A stretch of DNA of 64,000 nt from Paracoccus shanxieyensis. Lineage in GTDB: Bacteria; Pseudomonadota; Alphaproteobacteria; Rhodobacterales; Rhodobacteraceae. The notes beneath the pieces are model-generated. The model made no database searches, was not told the origin of the DNA, and worked only from the letters and a program-made list of their open reading frames with translations. Every line of letters begins with the position of its first letter. Position 1 is the stretch's first letter. A program made the translations under genes and the position numbers. This document shows positions 8,261 to 17,788 of the stretch, piece after piece. The stretch lies in assembly GCF_009711265.1 (NCBI RefSeq), contig NZ_WMII01000001.1, positions 124,001 to 188,000 on the forward strand. Reading direction: 5' to 3'.

Positions 8261-9745
8261 CTAAAGGAACGCCGTCTCGTTGAATGAGCGCAACTTGCGC
8301 GAGTGGATGCGTTCCAGCGGTGTCGCACGCAGCTTCTCCATCGCCCGGATGCCGATCAGCAGATGGTTCGCGACCTGCGTGCGATAGAAATCCGTGGCCA
8401 TGCCGGGCAGCTTCAGCTCTCCGTGCAGGGGTTTGTCCGACACGCACAGCAACGTGCCATAGGGCACACGGAAGCGGAAACCGTTGGCGGCGATGGTGGC
8501 GCTTTCCATATCCAGCGCCACGGCGCGGCTTTGCGACAGCCGCTGCACCGGGCCGGATTGGTCGCGCAACTCCCAGTTGCGGTTGTCGATGGTGGCCACC
8601 GTTCCGGTGCGCATGATGCGCTTCAGCTCATAGCCCTCAAGCTGGGTGACCTCGGCCACGGCATCCTGCAGCGCCACCTGCACCTCGGCCAAAGGCGGGA
8701 TCGGCACCCAGACCGGCAGATCGTCGTCCAGCACATGATCTTCGCGCAGATAGGCATGGGCCAGAACGAAATCGCCCAGACTTTGCGAATTGCGCAGGCC
8801 CGCGCAATGGCCGACCATCAGCCACGCATGCGGACGCAGCACGGCGATATGGTCGGTCGCGGTCTTGGCGTTCGACGGGCCGACGCCGATATTGACCAGC
8901 GTGATGCCGTCGCCATCGGCACGTTTCAGGTGATAGGCGGGCATCTGCGGGGTTTTCGCGCCGGTCGCCAGCACCTCCTCGGGGCGCTCCAGCATCTGAT
9001 TGCCGGGGGCGACAAAGGCGGTATAGCCCGAGGCCGGATCGGCCAGCGCGCGGCGGGCAAAGGCCTCGAATTCGTCGACATAGAACTGATAGTTCGTGAA
9101 CAGCACGAAGTTCTGGAAATGCTCGGGCAGGGTCGCGGTGTAATGCGACAGCCGCGCCAGCGAATAGTCCACGCGCTGCGCGGTAAAGGGCGCCATCGGC
9201 TGGCTGCCATCGGGGTTCGGCCCGGCGGTGCCGTTCACGATGTCGTCGTTCGTGGTGTTCAGATCCGGCACATCGAACACATCGCGCAATGAAAAATTCA
9301 GGACGCCTTCCTGCGGCACGTTCAGGTCGCTTTGCGTGGCGACCGCGAAATGCACCGGCATCGGCGTGTCGCTGTCGCCGACCGCCACCGGGATATTGTG
9401 ATTCTTCATCACCAGCCCGATCTGTTCAGTCAGATAGCCGCGAAACAGGTCGGGCCGGGTGATGGAACTGGCATAGGTGCCGGGGATCGCCACATGCCCG
9501 AAGGACAGGCGCGAATCGGTCTTGGAATGGCTGGGCACGATCATCCGCACTTCCGGATAGAACGCCCGATATCTTGCGCGGGGCGTCACGCCCTCCAGCG
9601 TTTCGACAAAGCGGTCCAGCAGAAAGGACGAGGCCCGCTGGTAAAGCTGGATCAGCCGTTCGACCGCGGCGGCGGGATCGTCGAAATAGGCGCGCTCGGC
9701 CGGAATGGGGGTTTCGATGGGCAGCAGCCGGTTGTCGGGGATCAT
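8261..9745 (-). CDS. amn: AMP nucleosidase
   Basis: A 494-residue enzyme that hydrolyses AMP to adenine and ribose 5-phosphate, a purine-salvage and adenylate-balancing step in the cytoplasm. The N-terminal about 170 residues are the AMP nucleosidase-specific regulatory domain ([19 protein letters not shown]). The C-terminal part is a nucleoside phosphorylase fold with [21 protein letters not shown] and the MVGHCAGLR nucleotide loop. The acidic [15 protein letters not shown] segment is the ME-containing ribose/purine site. The start at 9745 is chosen over a GTG at 9757 because GGAG lies six bases before it. It is divergent from the luciferase-like gene with 93 bases between. Confidence 0.95.
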   Translation of the reverse strand: MIPDNRLLPIETPIPAERAYFDDPAAAVERLIQLYQRASSFLLDRFVETLEGVTPRARYRAFYPEVRMIVPSHSKTDSRLSFGHVAIPGTYASSITRPDLFRGYLTEQIGLVMKNHNIPVAVGDSDTPMPVHFAVATQSDLNVPQEGVLNFSLRDVFDVPDLNTTNDDIVNGTAGPNPDGSQPMAPFTAQRVDYSLARLSHYTATLPEHFQNFVLFTNYQFYVDEFEAFARRALADPASGYTAFVAPGNQMLERPEEVLATGAKTPQMPAYHLKRADGDGITLVNIGVGPSNAKTATDHIAVLRPHAWLMVGHCAGLRNSQSLGDFVLAHAYLREDHVLDDDLPVWVPIPPLAEVQVALQDAVAEVTQLEGYELKRIMRTGTVATIDNRNWELRDQSGPVQRLSQSRAVALDMESATIAANGFRFRVPYGTLLCVSDKPLHGELKLPGMATDFYRTQVANHLLIGIRAMEKLRATPLERIHSRKLRSFNETAFL

Positions 9746-9838
9746 GCGCGTCTCCACTTTTTGGGGACTGTGCCAGCGGGCTTGCGGACTGGCAAGGCGG
9801 CGTCGGGCTTCCTATGTCACGCACAAAGGAGTCCGCAG

Positions 9839-10822
9839 ATGCAGTTTTCCATTCTTGATCTGGCCGTTGTCGCCGAAGGCTCGGACGCCCGGCAGGCCAT
9901 CGCCAATTCCGTCGCATTGGCCAAAGCCGCCGAGGGCTGGGGCTATCACCGGTTCTGGCTGGCCGAACATCACAATATGCCGGGCATCGCCAGCGCCGCG
10001 ACCTCGGTGCTGATCGAACATATCGCCAGCCAGACCAGCACGATCCGCGTCGGCGCGGGCGGCGTCATGCTGCCCAATCACGCCCCCCTGGCGATTGCCG
10101 AACAGTTCGGGACGCTTGCCACCATCCATGGCGACCGCATCGACCTTGGGCTGGGCCGCGCGCCGGGCGGGGATGGCGCGGTCATGCAGGCGCTGCGGCG
10201 CGGGATGCGCAATGACGATTTCCCGAATGACGTGGTCGAGCTTCTGCGGTTCTTCGGCCCGCATCAGCCCGGCACGCCGGTCGCGGCGCATCCGGGGCAG
10301 GACACCAATGTCCCGGTCTGGATCCTTGGATCGTCGCTTTACGGCGCCAGCCTGGCGGCGGCCCTTGGCCTGCCCTATGCCTTTGCCAGCCATTTCGCGC
10401 CCGATGCGCTGGATCAGGCGGTGCAAACCTATCGCGAGCGGTTCCAGCCCACGGAATTCGGCGAACGCCCGCGCTTCATGCTGGCCGTCAACGTCATCGC
10501 CGCCGAGACCGACGAACAGGCCCAGCGCCTGCGCACCAGCCAGCAGATCAGCTTTGCCCGGCTGCGGCTGGGCTCGCCCGGGCTGCTGCCGCCGCCGGTC
10601 GATGACATTCTGCAAGCGGTGCCGGTGCGCATCCTGCCCACGGTGGAACATGCGCTGTCGGTCAGCGCCGTCGGCGCGCCGGACACCGTCGCCAGCCAGC
10701 TGGACCGGCTGATCGCGCGCTACAAGCCCGATGAGCTGATCCTTGTCGGCAATATCTATGACCAGCAGGCGCGGCACCGCTCGTTTGAACTGGCTGCCCG
10801 CATCCTGAAGGACCGCGCATGA
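9839..10822 (+). CDS. Luciferase-like flavin-dependent oxidoreductase
   Basis: A 327-residue member of the bacterial luciferase-like monooxygenase superfamily, FMN-dependent TIM barrels. The N-terminus [11 protein letters not shown], then [13 protein letters not shown] (about 37-49) and the [16 protein letters not shown] stretch (about 75-90) are typical of the single-component YhbW/MsnO8-like group. [10 protein letters not shown] matches the phosphate-binding turn. A strong AAAGGAG lies before the ATG. Its stop overlaps the start of the next reductase gene (ATGA), so both are likely co-translated. The natural substrate is unknown. Confidence 0.9.
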   Translation: MQFSILDLAVVAEGSDARQAIANSVALAKAAEGWGYHRFWLAEHHNMPGIASAATSVLIEHIASQTSTIRVGAGGVMLPNHAPLAIAEQFGTLATIHGDRIDLGLGRAPGGDGAVMQALRRGMRNDDFPNDVVELLRFFGPHQPGTPVAAHPGQDTNVPVWILGSSLYGASLAAALGLPYAFASHFAPDALDQAVQTYRERFQPTEFGERPRFMLAVNVIAAETDEQAQRLRTSQQISFARLRLGSPGLLPPPVDDILQAVPVRILPTVEHALSVSAVGAPDTVASQLDRLIARYKPDELILVGNIYDQQARHRSFELAARILKDRA

Positions 10823-11673
10823 AGGCGCTGGTGCTTGGGCATGGCTACAGCGCCGGTTTCCTGACACCGCGCCTTGTCGCGCAGGGCTGGCAAGTCACGG
10901 GCACCACCCGCGACGCGCCAGACCGCGTGGCGGCCAGCGGGGCCACGCCGCTGCTGTGGCCGGGCCAAGGCGATCAGGTCCGCGCCCAGATCGCCAAGGC
11001 AGATGCCATTCTGGTCTGCGCCGCGCCCGCCGCGCAGGGCGACCCGGTGCTGGCCGATTTTGCTGCCGATCTGGCCCGCGCCACGCCGCGCTGGCTGGGC
11101 TATCTGTCGACCACCGGCGTCTATGGCGATCATGCCGGGGCGTGGGTGGATGAAACGACGCCGCTGACGCCCTCGACCCGGCGCGGGCGCGAACGGGTGG
11201 CGGCGGAAACCGCGTGGCAGCGGCTGGCAGCGGATCACGATCTGCCGCTGCACATCTTTCGCCTTGCCGGGATCTATGGCCCCGGGCGCGGTCCTTTTGC
11301 CAAGGTGCGCGAGGGCACGGCGCGGCGGATCGTAAAACCCGGTCAGGTGTTTTCGCGCATCCATGCCGAGGATATCGCGCAGGTGCTGCTGGCCTCGATC
11401 AACGCGCCCGATCCCGGCGCGGTCTATAACGTCTGCGACGACGACCCGGCCCCGCCCGAGGATGTGATCGCGCTGGCCGCCGAATTGCTGGGCGCCCCCC
11501 TGCCCCCGGCCGAGGATTTCGCCACCGCGCAGATGACGCCGATGGCGCGGTCGTTTTATGCCGAAAGCAAGCGGGTGCGGAACGGGCGCATCAAGGAACG
11601 GCTGGGCGTGCGGCTGATCCATCCCGATTACCGCAGCGGCCTGCGGGCGATGATGGCCGAACAACCGCTGTAA
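10819..11673 (+). CDS. NAD(P)-dependent epimerase/reductase, YeeZ-like
   Basis: A 284-residue extended short-chain dehydrogenase-like protein. The N-terminal beta-alpha-beta nucleotide site reads [15 protein letters not shown], giving the GxGxxA pattern at residues 8-13. [17 protein letters not shown] (about 95-111) is the substrate-side loop of the YeeZ type, which lacks the classical YxxxK pair at the normal place. [12 protein letters not shown] follows. It overlaps the preceding luciferase-like gene by four bases, suggesting they work on related chemistry or at least are co-expressed. Substrate unknown. Confidence 0.83.
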   Translation: MKALVLGHGYSAGFLTPRLVAQGWQVTGTTRDAPDRVAASGATPLLWPGQGDQVRAQIAKADAILVCAAPAAQGDPVLADFAADLARATPRWLGYLSTTGVYGDHAGAWVDETTPLTPSTRRGRERVAAETAWQRLAADHDLPLHIFRLAGIYGPGRGPFAKVREGTARRIVKPGQVFSRIHAEDIAQVLLASINAPDPGAVYNVCDDDPAPPEDVIALAAELLGAPLPPAEDFATAQMTPMARSFYAESKRVRNGRIKERLGVRLIHPDYRSGLRAMMAEQPL

Positions 11674-11730
11674 GAAAATCGTCACCTCGGGCTGTTAGCA
11701 CACACGCATCGAAGCCAGCATGGTGACCCC

Positions 11731-12327
11731 ATGCAGCGTCTGTTCGCAACCCGAGGACTGCCCGTCACCATCATGGCCGTGCTTGTCGGCCTGCTGGTCC
11801 TGACCGGTCCCAAGGCCGAAAAGCTGGGCGACCGCTTTCAGGTGGCGCTGCCGCTGCTGGCATGGGGATGTCAGGCTGTGAACGGCCACGGCGCGGAATA
11901 TGCGCTGCGTTATGCCGTCATGTTCATCGGCCTGCACGCGACGAAACAGGGCCTTGGCGATGCGCCGATCAACCAGCGCCCCAATGGCGGCGATGCCGGG
12001 ATGCCCTCGGGTCATACGGCGACGGCGGCCTTTGGCGCGTCTGCGCTTTTGCAGGAATGCGCCATGACCAGCACCCCGGTCCGCATCGCGGTGATCATCG
12101 CCGCAGGCTTTACCGGTGCCAGCCGCATGGATGCCGGGGCCCATACCATCTGGCAGGTGCTGTTCGGCGTGTTCTGGGGGCTGGCCTGCGACAGGGCTTT
12201 GCGCCATCATGCGCCGACCCGCCAGCGCATCCGCATCGGGTTCAAACGCCTGCGTCGCCAAAGATCGCAACTTATCAGGAAAATCGCATGTCACATCGTC
12301 TTGCCACGGCGCTTGCGCTGGTCCTGA
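11731..12327 (+). CDS. PAP2-family membrane phosphatase, candidate lipid A/lipid phosphatase
   Basis: A 198-residue phosphatase with hydrophobic segments and PAP2 active-site motifs: PSGHTA (motif 2) and SRMDAGAH (motif 3, SR-x5-H). Motif 1 is unusual: K is separated from RP by ten residues (KQGLGDAPINQRP) rather than six. PAP2 enzymes remove phosphate from lipids at the periplasmic membrane face. The last 40 bases overlap the lipid A oxidase-like gene in another frame, so the two are probably coupled. That pairing suggests action on lipid A, in the manner of LpxE/LpxF, but undecaprenyl diphosphate or phosphatidylglycerol phosphate are alternatives. Confidence 0.82.
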   Translation: MQRLFATRGLPVTIMAVLVGLLVLTGPKAEKLGDRFQVALPLLAWGCQAVNGHGAEYALRYAVMFIGLHATKQGLGDAPINQRPNGGDAGMPSGHTATAAFGASALLQECAMTSTPVRIAVIIAAGFTGASRMDAGAHTIWQVLFGVFWGLACDRALRHHAPTRQRIRIGFKRLRRQRSQLIRKIACHIVLPRRLRWS

Positions 12328-12920
12328 CCGCCAGCGCCAGCCCCGGTTTCGCCGAGGACGTGATCCAGGGCTATACCGGCTGGCAGACGGCGCCCAACTC
12401 GGATGTCAAGATCCCCGGCCAAAGCTTCAGCGCAGAATGGGACGGAGAATCCTTCAAGATGCCGCCCTATTGGGGCCTGCGCTGGACACGCTGGCAGGGT
12501 GACTGGGGATGGGGCGCGGAATTCACCCATGCCAAGGTCAAGGCCAGCGATGCGACATTGGCCAAGGCGGGGCTGGACCGGCTGGAATTCACCGACGGGC
12601 TGAACATCCTGACCGTGAACCTGCAACGCCGCTGGCAGCCGCAACGGGGCGTCACGCCCTATCTTGGCGCGGGCATCGGCGCGGCCATCCCGCATGTCGA
12701 GCTTGAGCGCCCCGAGGGCCGCACCTTTGAATATCAACTGACCGGACCGGCGATCCGCTGGTTTGCCGGTGTCAGCCGCGATTTCAGCGACGCATGGCTG
12801 GGCTTTGTCGAATATCAGGGCACGTTTTCCAGCAATACCGCCGACCTGACGGGCGGCGGCAAGCTTGACACCGACATCACCACCCATGCGGTGAATATCG
12901 GTCTGGGGTATCGCTTCTGA
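12288..12920 (+). CDS. lpxQ: LpxQ-like lipid A oxidase, outer-membrane beta-barrel
   Basis: A 210-residue exported protein. The signal peptide covers about residues 1-22 with cleavage after GFA. The mature part starts EDVIQGYTGWQTAPNS and alternates hydrophobic and polar residues as in an 8-strand barrel, ending with the outer-membrane signature GLGYRF (terminal Phe). The sequence resembles proteins annotated as lipid A oxidase, which convert the proximal glucosamine of lipid A to 2-aminogluconate. The start at 12288 has AGGA seven bases upstream and sits inside the PAP2 gene. Its stop abuts the stop of the convergent SH3 gene with no base between. The barrel is clear; the enzymatic assignment rests on remembered similarity. 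Confidence 0.72.
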   Translation: MSHRLATALALVLTASASPGFAEDVIQGYTGWQTAPNSDVKIPGQSFSAEWDGESFKMPPYWGLRWTRWQGDWGWGAEFTHAKVKASDATLAKAGLDRLEFTDGLNILTVNLQRRWQPQRGVTPYLGAGIGAAIPHVELERPEGRTFEYQLTGPAIRWFAGVSRDFSDAWLGFVEYQGTFSSNTADLTGGGKLDTDITTHAVNIGLGYRF

Positions 12921-13718
12921 TCAGCGGGCGATCGAACAGCAGCCCATCAACATTCTGGACGGCATGTCCTGCCCGTCCAGAATGACCGAGACCGCCAGCC
13001 CATAGGCCCGATCCGACATGCCGTCCGAACATTGCTGCGGCCGCATGAATGCCGTGACGCGGCCCTTGTCGTCGCCGGCGATAAAGCCGCGCGTCGGCTC
13101 GGACGGGATGCCCCGGTCCATGACCTTGCGCAGGCCCATGTCGCGGTTGGGCTGGTCGGGTTCGGAAAACACCATGCCGGATTTGCTGACCGCAAGGCTC
13201 CAGAACGGCTCGGTCCCGCTGCATTTCAGGCTTTGCGGCAATGCGGCGGGTTGCCATGCGTCGCCCTGCTTTTTCAAAAAGCGCAGTGCGACCCAGCCGG
13301 TCTGTTCGCCCAGATTGATCTTGCCCCATTTGCCGGTGGCATCGCGCACCACCAGTTCGATCCCCTTGGCGTTCGAGGGCAGCGTGGCAATGACCTTGGC
13401 CTTGCCATCCGGCGATTGGCGGACGTTCAGCGTGTCCCATGTCTCGACGATGGTGACATCGTAAAGATTGGGCAGGTATTCGCGCGGCGGCTCGGGTGCG
13501 GGTGCTGCGGGCACGGGGGCAGGTGCGGATGCGGCTTCGGCGGGTGCGGCCTCAGCGGCGGGCGCGGTGTCTGCCGCAGGCGCGGCTGCGTCCTGCGACG
13601 GTGCAGCGGGCGCGTCGGGTGCGGGGCTTTGCGTTGCGGGTGTGTCCGTTGTGCCGTCCTGCGCCATGGCAGCAAGCGGCAGGGACAGCGCAAGTCCGGT
13701 CAGAAGGGTTCGCAGCAT
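12921..13718 (-). CDS. Exported SH3-domain protein with COG3650-like C-terminus
   Basis: A 265-residue secreted protein. Signal peptide residues 1-19 (cleavage after AMA). Then comes a disordered Ala/Pro-rich linker (about 20-80), a bacterial SH3 domain (about 87-150, DTLNVRQSPDGKAKVIATLP and TGWVALRFLKK), and a C-terminal domain with KCSGTEPFWSLAV and RPQQCSDGMSDRAYGLAV. This last pattern is that of COG3650-type periplasmic proteins of unknown role. The SH3 part suggests peptidoglycan or cell-wall association. It is convergent with the lpxQ-like gene, and its 3' coding region contains a strong inverted repeat (12951-12984). Dxs lies nine bases upstream on the same strand. Confidence 0.82.
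   Translation of the reverse strand: MLRTLLTGLALSLPLAAMAQDGTTDTPATQSPAPDAPAAPSQDAAAPAADTAPAAEAAPAEAASAPAPVPAAPAPEPPREYLPNLYDVTIVETWDTLNVRQSPDGKAKVIATLPSNAKGIELVVRDATGKWGKINLGEQTGWVALRFLKKQGDAWQPAALPQSLKCSGTEPFWSLAVSKSGMVFSEPDQPNRDMGLRKVMDRGIPSEPTRGFIAGDDKGRVTAFMRPQQCSDGMSDRAYGLAVSVILDGQDMPSRMLMGCCSIAR
12951..12984. terminator. Inverted repeat inside the SH3 gene, candidate convergent terminator
   Basis: CATTCTGGACGG (12951-12962) is exactly complementary to CCGTCCAGAATG (12973-12984), with a ten-base loop. It starts 30 bases after the lpxQ-like stop, within the coding end of the convergent gene. No T-run follows on either strand, so terminator function is uncertain. The absence of any intergenic base makes a coding-embedded terminator attractive. 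Confidence 0.4.
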
Positions 13719-13727
13719 CTGGACCTC

Positions 13728-15644
13728 TCAGGCACGTTTGGCGATGGCCACGCCCAGGACCTCAAGCACCTTGGCCTTGATGTCCGGGGCGGACATGCGG
13801 GCTTCGCGATACATGGCATCGGGGCTGGCATGATCAATGAAGGTATCGGGAAGCACCATCTGACGGAAGCGCAAGCCGGTGTCAAAAACCCCTTCATCGG
13901 CAAGAAGTTGCGCGACAAGCGAGCCGAAGCCCCCCACCGAGCCCTCTTCGATGGTGATCAGCGCGTCATGCGTGCGGGCAAGCCGCAGGATCAGATCGCG
14001 GTCCAGAGGCTTTGCGAAACGCGCGTCCACCACGGTCGGGCTGATGCCTGCGGCCAGCAATTCCTCGCGCGCGCGCATGACCTCGGCCAGGCGGGTGCCA
14101 AAGGACAGGATGGCCACGCCCTTGCCCTCGCAGATGGTGCGGCCCTTGCCGATCTGCAGCGGCTGGCCGCGTTCGGGCATTTCCACGCCCATCCCCTCGC
14201 CACGCGGATAGCGGAAGGCGATGGGGCCGTCGTCATAGGCGGCGGCGGTGGCGACCATGTGGCACAGCTCGGCCTCATCCGCGGCGGCCATGACCACCAT
14301 GCCCGGCAGGTTCGCCATGAAGGCCACGTCGAAGGCGCCTGCATGGGTCGCGCCATCCGCCCCGACCAGCCCGGCCCGGTCGATGGCGAAGCGCACGGGC
14401 AGGCGCTGGATCGCCACGTCATGCACCACCTGATCGTAGCCGCGCTGCAAAAACGTCGAATACAGCGCGCAGAAGGGTTTCATCCCCCCCGCCGCCAGAC
14501 CGGCGCTGAAGGTCACCGCATGTTGTTCGGCAATGCCCACATCGAAACAGCGGCGGGGGAAACGCTCGGCGAACAGGTTCAGGCCGGTGCCATCGGGCAT
14601 GGCCGCCGTCACCGCGACGATCTTGTCATCGCGCGACGCCTGATCGGTCAGGGCGCGGGCAAAGACGCTGGTATAGCTGGGCGCATTGGATTTCGCCTTG
14701 GCCTGCGTGCCGGTCGCCACGTCGAATTTCGCGGTGGCATGGCCCTTGTCGGCGGCGCGTTCGGCGGGGGCGTAGCCCTTGCCCTTTTTCGTCACCGCAT
14801 GGATCAGCACCGGGCCTGTGGCGCGGGCTTTCAGCGTGCGCAGCAGCGGCAGCAACTGTTCCAGATCATGACCATCGACCGGCCCGATATAGGAAAAGCC
14901 CAGCTCCTCGAACAGGGTGCCGCCGACGGTCATACCCTTCAGCATTTCCTTGGCGCGGCGCGCGCCTTCCTGCATGGGCGGCGGCAGGAAGCCCACCGCG
15001 CCCTTGGCCACGGATTTCAGTTCCTGAAACGGACCTTCGGCATAAAGCCGGGTCAGATAGCGCGACAGCGCCCCGGTCGGCGGCGCGATGGACATTTCAT
15101 TGTCGTTCAGCACGACAAAGACGCGCTTGCCCAGATCGCCCGCATTGTTCATCGCCTCGAACGCCATGCCGGCGGTCATGGCCCCGTCGCCGATCACCGC
15201 GATCGCATCGCCCGGATCGCCGCCCAGTTCGCGCGCCATGGCAAAGCCCACCGCCGCCGAGATCGAGGTCGAGCTGTGCCCCGCCCCGAACGGATCATAG
15301 GCGCTTTCCGAGCGCTTGGTGAACCCCGACAGCCCGCCTTCGGTCCGCAGCGTGCGGATGCGGTCGCGCCGGCCGGTCAGGATCTTGTGCGGATAGCACT
15401 GATGGCCCACGTCCCAGATGATCTTGTCGCGCGGCGTGTCAAAGACCGCGTGCAGCGCCACGGTCAGTTCCACGACCCCCAGACCCGCGCCCAGATGGCC
15501 GCCGGTGACGGACACCGCGCTGATGGTTTCGGCGCGCAGTTCATCGGCAAGCTGGCACAACTCGCGGTCCGTCAGGGCCTTCATGTCCGAAGGCAGGTTC
15601 ACCCGATCCAGAACGGGCGTAGCGGGGCGGTCGGTCTGGCTCAT
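13728..15644 (-). CDS. dxs: 1-deoxy-D-xylulose-5-phosphate synthase
   Basis: A 638-residue thiamine-diphosphate enzyme that condenses pyruvate and glyceraldehyde 3-phosphate, the entry step of the MEP isoprenoid pathway. Visible motifs: H50 in [12 protein letters not shown], the ThDP-binding GDGAMTAG (152-159) with its distal NNAG, the transketolase-type second domain with the glutamate in [12 protein letters not shown], and [14 protein letters not shown]. Length is normal. The ATG at 15644 has AAGGGTC upstream. It follows ispA on the same strand with 22 bases between, so isoprenoid precursor synthesis and prenyl chain extension are co-transcribed. Confidence 0.97.
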   Translation of the reverse strand: MSQTDRPATPVLDRVNLPSDMKALTDRELCQLADELRAETISAVSVTGGHLGAGLGVVELTVALHAVFDTPRDKIIWDVGHQCYPHKILTGRRDRIRTLRTEGGLSGFTKRSESAYDPFGAGHSSTSISAAVGFAMARELGGDPGDAIAVIGDGAMTAGMAFEAMNNAGDLGKRVFVVLNDNEMSIAPPTGALSRYLTRLYAEGPFQELKSVAKGAVGFLPPPMQEGARRAKEMLKGMTVGGTLFEELGFSYIGPVDGHDLEQLLPLLRTLKARATGPVLIHAVTKKGKGYAPAERAADKGHATAKFDVATGTQAKAKSNAPSYTSVFARALTDQASRDDKIVAVTAAMPDGTGLNLFAERFPRRCFDVGIAEQHAVTFSAGLAAGGMKPFCALYSTFLQRGYDQVVHDVAIQRLPVRFAIDRAGLVGADGATHAGAFDVAFMANLPGMVVMAAADEAELCHMVATAAAYDDGPIAFRYPRGEGMGVEMPERGQPLQIGKGRTICEGKGVAILSFGTRLAEVMRAREELLAAGISPTVVDARFAKPLDRDLILRLARTHDALITIEEGSVGGFGSLVAQLLADEGVFDTGLRFRQMVLPDTFIDHASPDAMYREARMSAPDIKAKVLEVLGVAIAKRA

Positions 15645-15666
15645 GGCTGACCCTTTCTTCAGGGAA

Positions 15667-16530
15667 TTACGAGGCGCGCTCGACGACATAACGCGCCAAC
15701 TGGCGCAGGTTTCCGGCGGCCTCGCCATAGGGATCAAGGGCGGCTTCGGCGGAACGGACCAGTTTGCGGGCCTTGTCCTCGGCACCGTCAAGGCCCAGCA
15801 GCGACACGAAGGTCGCCTTGTTGGCGTCGCTGTCCTTGTGGATGCGCTTGCCGGTGTCTTCCTCGTTGCCGGTCACGTCCAGAATGTCGTCCTGAATCTG
15901 GAAGGCCAGCCCGACCGCGCGGGCATAATCGGTCATGGCGTCGGTATCCTCGCCCGACATGATCGCCCCCGACACCGCCGAGAACACGATCAGCGCGCCG
16001 GTCTTGGCGCTTTGCAGCCGCTTGACGGCCACGATGTCCAAAGGCTCGACGGCCTCTTCGGCGGCGATATCCAGGGCCTGCCCCCAGACCATGCCGCGCG
16101 CGCCGACAGAGTCCGCGAATGCCTGTATCAGCGCCAGACGGCGGTCGGGCGCGATGGCCGCAGCCCCGGCCAGCAGGCCGAATGCCAGCGTCTGCAGCGC
16201 GTCGCCCGCCAGAATCGCCGTGGCCTCGGACCATTGCACATGCACGGTGGGCAGGCCGCGGCGCAGATCGTCGTCATCCATTGCAGGCAGATCGTCATGG
16301 ACCAGCGAATAGGCGTGCAGCGCCTCGACCGCGGCCGCCACGGGCAGCGCATCGGCATCGGCGATGCCATGCAGCCGGGCCGATTCCAGCACCAGAAACG
16401 CCCGCAGCCGCTTGCCGCCGATGCAGGCGTAACGCATCGCGTCGGTCAGCTCGCCTTCGGGCAGGTGCGCCATCGCCTCATCCAGCGCGGCCTGCACCTG
16501 CGCTTTCACATCCGCCAGACGGTCCTGCAT
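15667..16530 (-). CDS. ispA: Polyprenyl synthetase, farnesyl/geranyl diphosphate synthase
   Basis: A 287-residue trans-prenyltransferase that extends dimethylallyl diphosphate with IPP. The first aspartate-rich motif is in [16 protein letters not shown] (about 78-92), and the second is FQIQDDILD (about 213-221). [11 protein letters not shown] holds the IPP-binding lysine and arginines. Two residues in the DD-x4-D insert fit the bacterial type II FPP synthases. The start at 16530 shares one base with the xseB stop (TGATG), so a longer upstream reading is not needed. It is followed by dxs in the conserved xseB-ispA-dxs order. Confidence 0.95.
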   Translation of the reverse strand: MQDRLADVKAQVQAALDEAMAHLPEGELTDAMRYACIGGKRLRAFLVLESARLHGIADADALPVAAAVEALHAYSLVHDDLPAMDDDDLRRGLPTVHVQWSEATAILAGDALQTLAFGLLAGAAAIAPDRRLALIQAFADSVGARGMVWGQALDIAAEEAVEPLDIVAVKRLQSAKTGALIVFSAVSGAIMSGEDTDAMTDYARAVGLAFQIQDDILDVTGNEEDTGKRIHKDSDANKATFVSLLGLDGAEDKARKLVRSAEAALDPYGEAAGNLRQLARYVVERAS

Positions 16531-16766
16531 CACAGCCCCTCGACCGGGACGGTTCCGTTGGGCTGGCCATTGGCCGCAAGGGTGATCTTTTCCACGCGCT
16601 CCTCGGCGGCGCGCAGCACCTTGTCGCAATGCGCCCGCAGCTTGGCGCCGCGTTCGTAAAGCGCGATGGATTCCTCAAGCGTGGCCTCGCCATGTTCCAG
16701 CTTGCCGACCGTCGCTTCAAGTTCGCGCATCGCCTCCTCAAAGGACATGTTCTCGATCTCGCTCAT
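16530..16766 (-). CDS. xseB: Exodeoxyribonuclease VII small subunit
   Basis: A 78-residue, largely helical protein with the family core SFEEAMRELEATVGKLEHGEATLEESIALYERGAKLR split across residues 8-43. Several XseB subunits bind one XseA, giving an enzyme that degrades single-stranded DNA to oligonucleotides. XseA is not in this window. The gene overlaps the deacetylase gene upstream by four bases and ispA downstream by one, the usual alphaproteobacterial arrangement. Confidence 0.95.
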   Translation of the reverse strand: MSEIENMSFEEAMRELEATVGKLEHGEATLEESIALYERGAKLRAHCDKVLRAAEERVEKITLAANGQPNGTVPVEGL

Positions 16767-17680
16767 GCGGCCGTCTCCTTTAGCACCTCGACATGGGCAC
16801 GCGCCGAGCGTCCCAAAGCGCCAAGATCATAGCCGCCTTCAAGCACCGATACCACCGGGGCCGAACACAAGGCCGCCGCATCGCAGATCATCCGGGAAAT
16901 CGCCGTAAAATCAGCCTCGTCCCAGTCAAGCGCCGCCAGCGGGTCATGGGCATGGGCATCGAATCCCGCCGAGACCAGCACCAGTTGCGGCTGCCATTCG
17001 GTCACGCGGTCGCAGATCTGGCGCCACGCCGCGCGGGCCGGTTCGCCGTCCGAGCCGGCATGCAGCGGCATGTTCATCACATTGCCATCCACGCCGCGTT
17101 CATTGGCCGCGCCGGTGCTGGGATAAAGCGGATATTGATGCGTCGAGGCAAACAGCGACCGGGTTTCGTTCCACAGGATGTCTTGCGTGCCATTGCCGTG
17201 ATGCACGTCGAAATCCAGCACCGCCACGCGGTCCAGCCCGTGATGCTGCAGCGCCCGCAGCGCGCCGATGGCAATCGAGTTCAAGATGCAGAACCCCATC
17301 GCCTTGGCGCGTTCGGCGTGATGGCCGGGCGGGCGCATGGCGACAAAGGCATTGCGGTCCTGCCCCGCCAGAACGGCATCGACCGCATCGCAGACGCCGC
17401 CGACCGCATGACGCGCCGCGACCAGACTGCCGGGCGACAGATAGGTATCGGCATCCAGCATCGCCCAGCCTTCATCGGGCAGCTTGCGGCGGATCATCGA
17501 CAGATAGGTTTGCGGATGGGCACGCAGGATATCGTCATCGCGGGCATCCGATGCCTCGCGCCGGTCCAGATCCAGCCCCTCCAGCGCGGACATGACCGCT
17601 TCCAGCCGGGCCGCCTGTTCAGGGTGGCTGGGCGGCGTCACATGCTGAAAACCCGAGGGATGCGTGTAAAGCAATGTCAT
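16763..17680 (-). CDS. Histone deacetylase-family amidohydrolase
   Basis: A 305-residue zinc-dependent amidohydrolase of the HDAC/acetylpolyamine amidohydrolase superfamily. It shows MRPPGHHAERAKAMGFC with the paired catalytic histidines, VLDFDVHHGNGTQDI with the zinc-ligand Asp and His, LVSAGFDAHAHDPLA with the second zinc Asp, and VLEGGYDLGAL with the transition-state tyrosine. All catalytic positions are present. I place the start at 17680 (MTLLYTHP...), where the family normally begins; an ATG at 17707 is an alternative and neither has a strong ribosome site. It overlaps xseB by four bases. The acetylated substrate is unknown. Confidence 0.92.
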   Translation of the reverse strand: MTLLYTHPSGFQHVTPPSHPEQAARLEAVMSALEGLDLDRREASDARDDDILRAHPQTYLSMIRRKLPDEGWAMLDADTYLSPGSLVAARHAVGGVCDAVDAVLAGQDRNAFVAMRPPGHHAERAKAMGFCILNSIAIGALRALQHHGLDRVAVLDFDVHHGNGTQDILWNETRSLFASTHQYPLYPSTGAANERGVDGNVMNMPLHAGSDGEPARAAWRQICDRVTEWQPQLVLVSAGFDAHAHDPLAALDWDEADFTAISRMICDAAALCSAPVVSVLEGGYDLGALGRSARAHVEVLKETAA

Positions 17681-17788
17681 CGGCAAAGGATTATGCGGCA
17701 GTTTCATGACGGGCAAGCGATCAGTCAGTAACTTGCCTGAAATGTCAGGATCGGCTTGGGCATTTGCCCGCAAGCTGGGCAAAACAAC

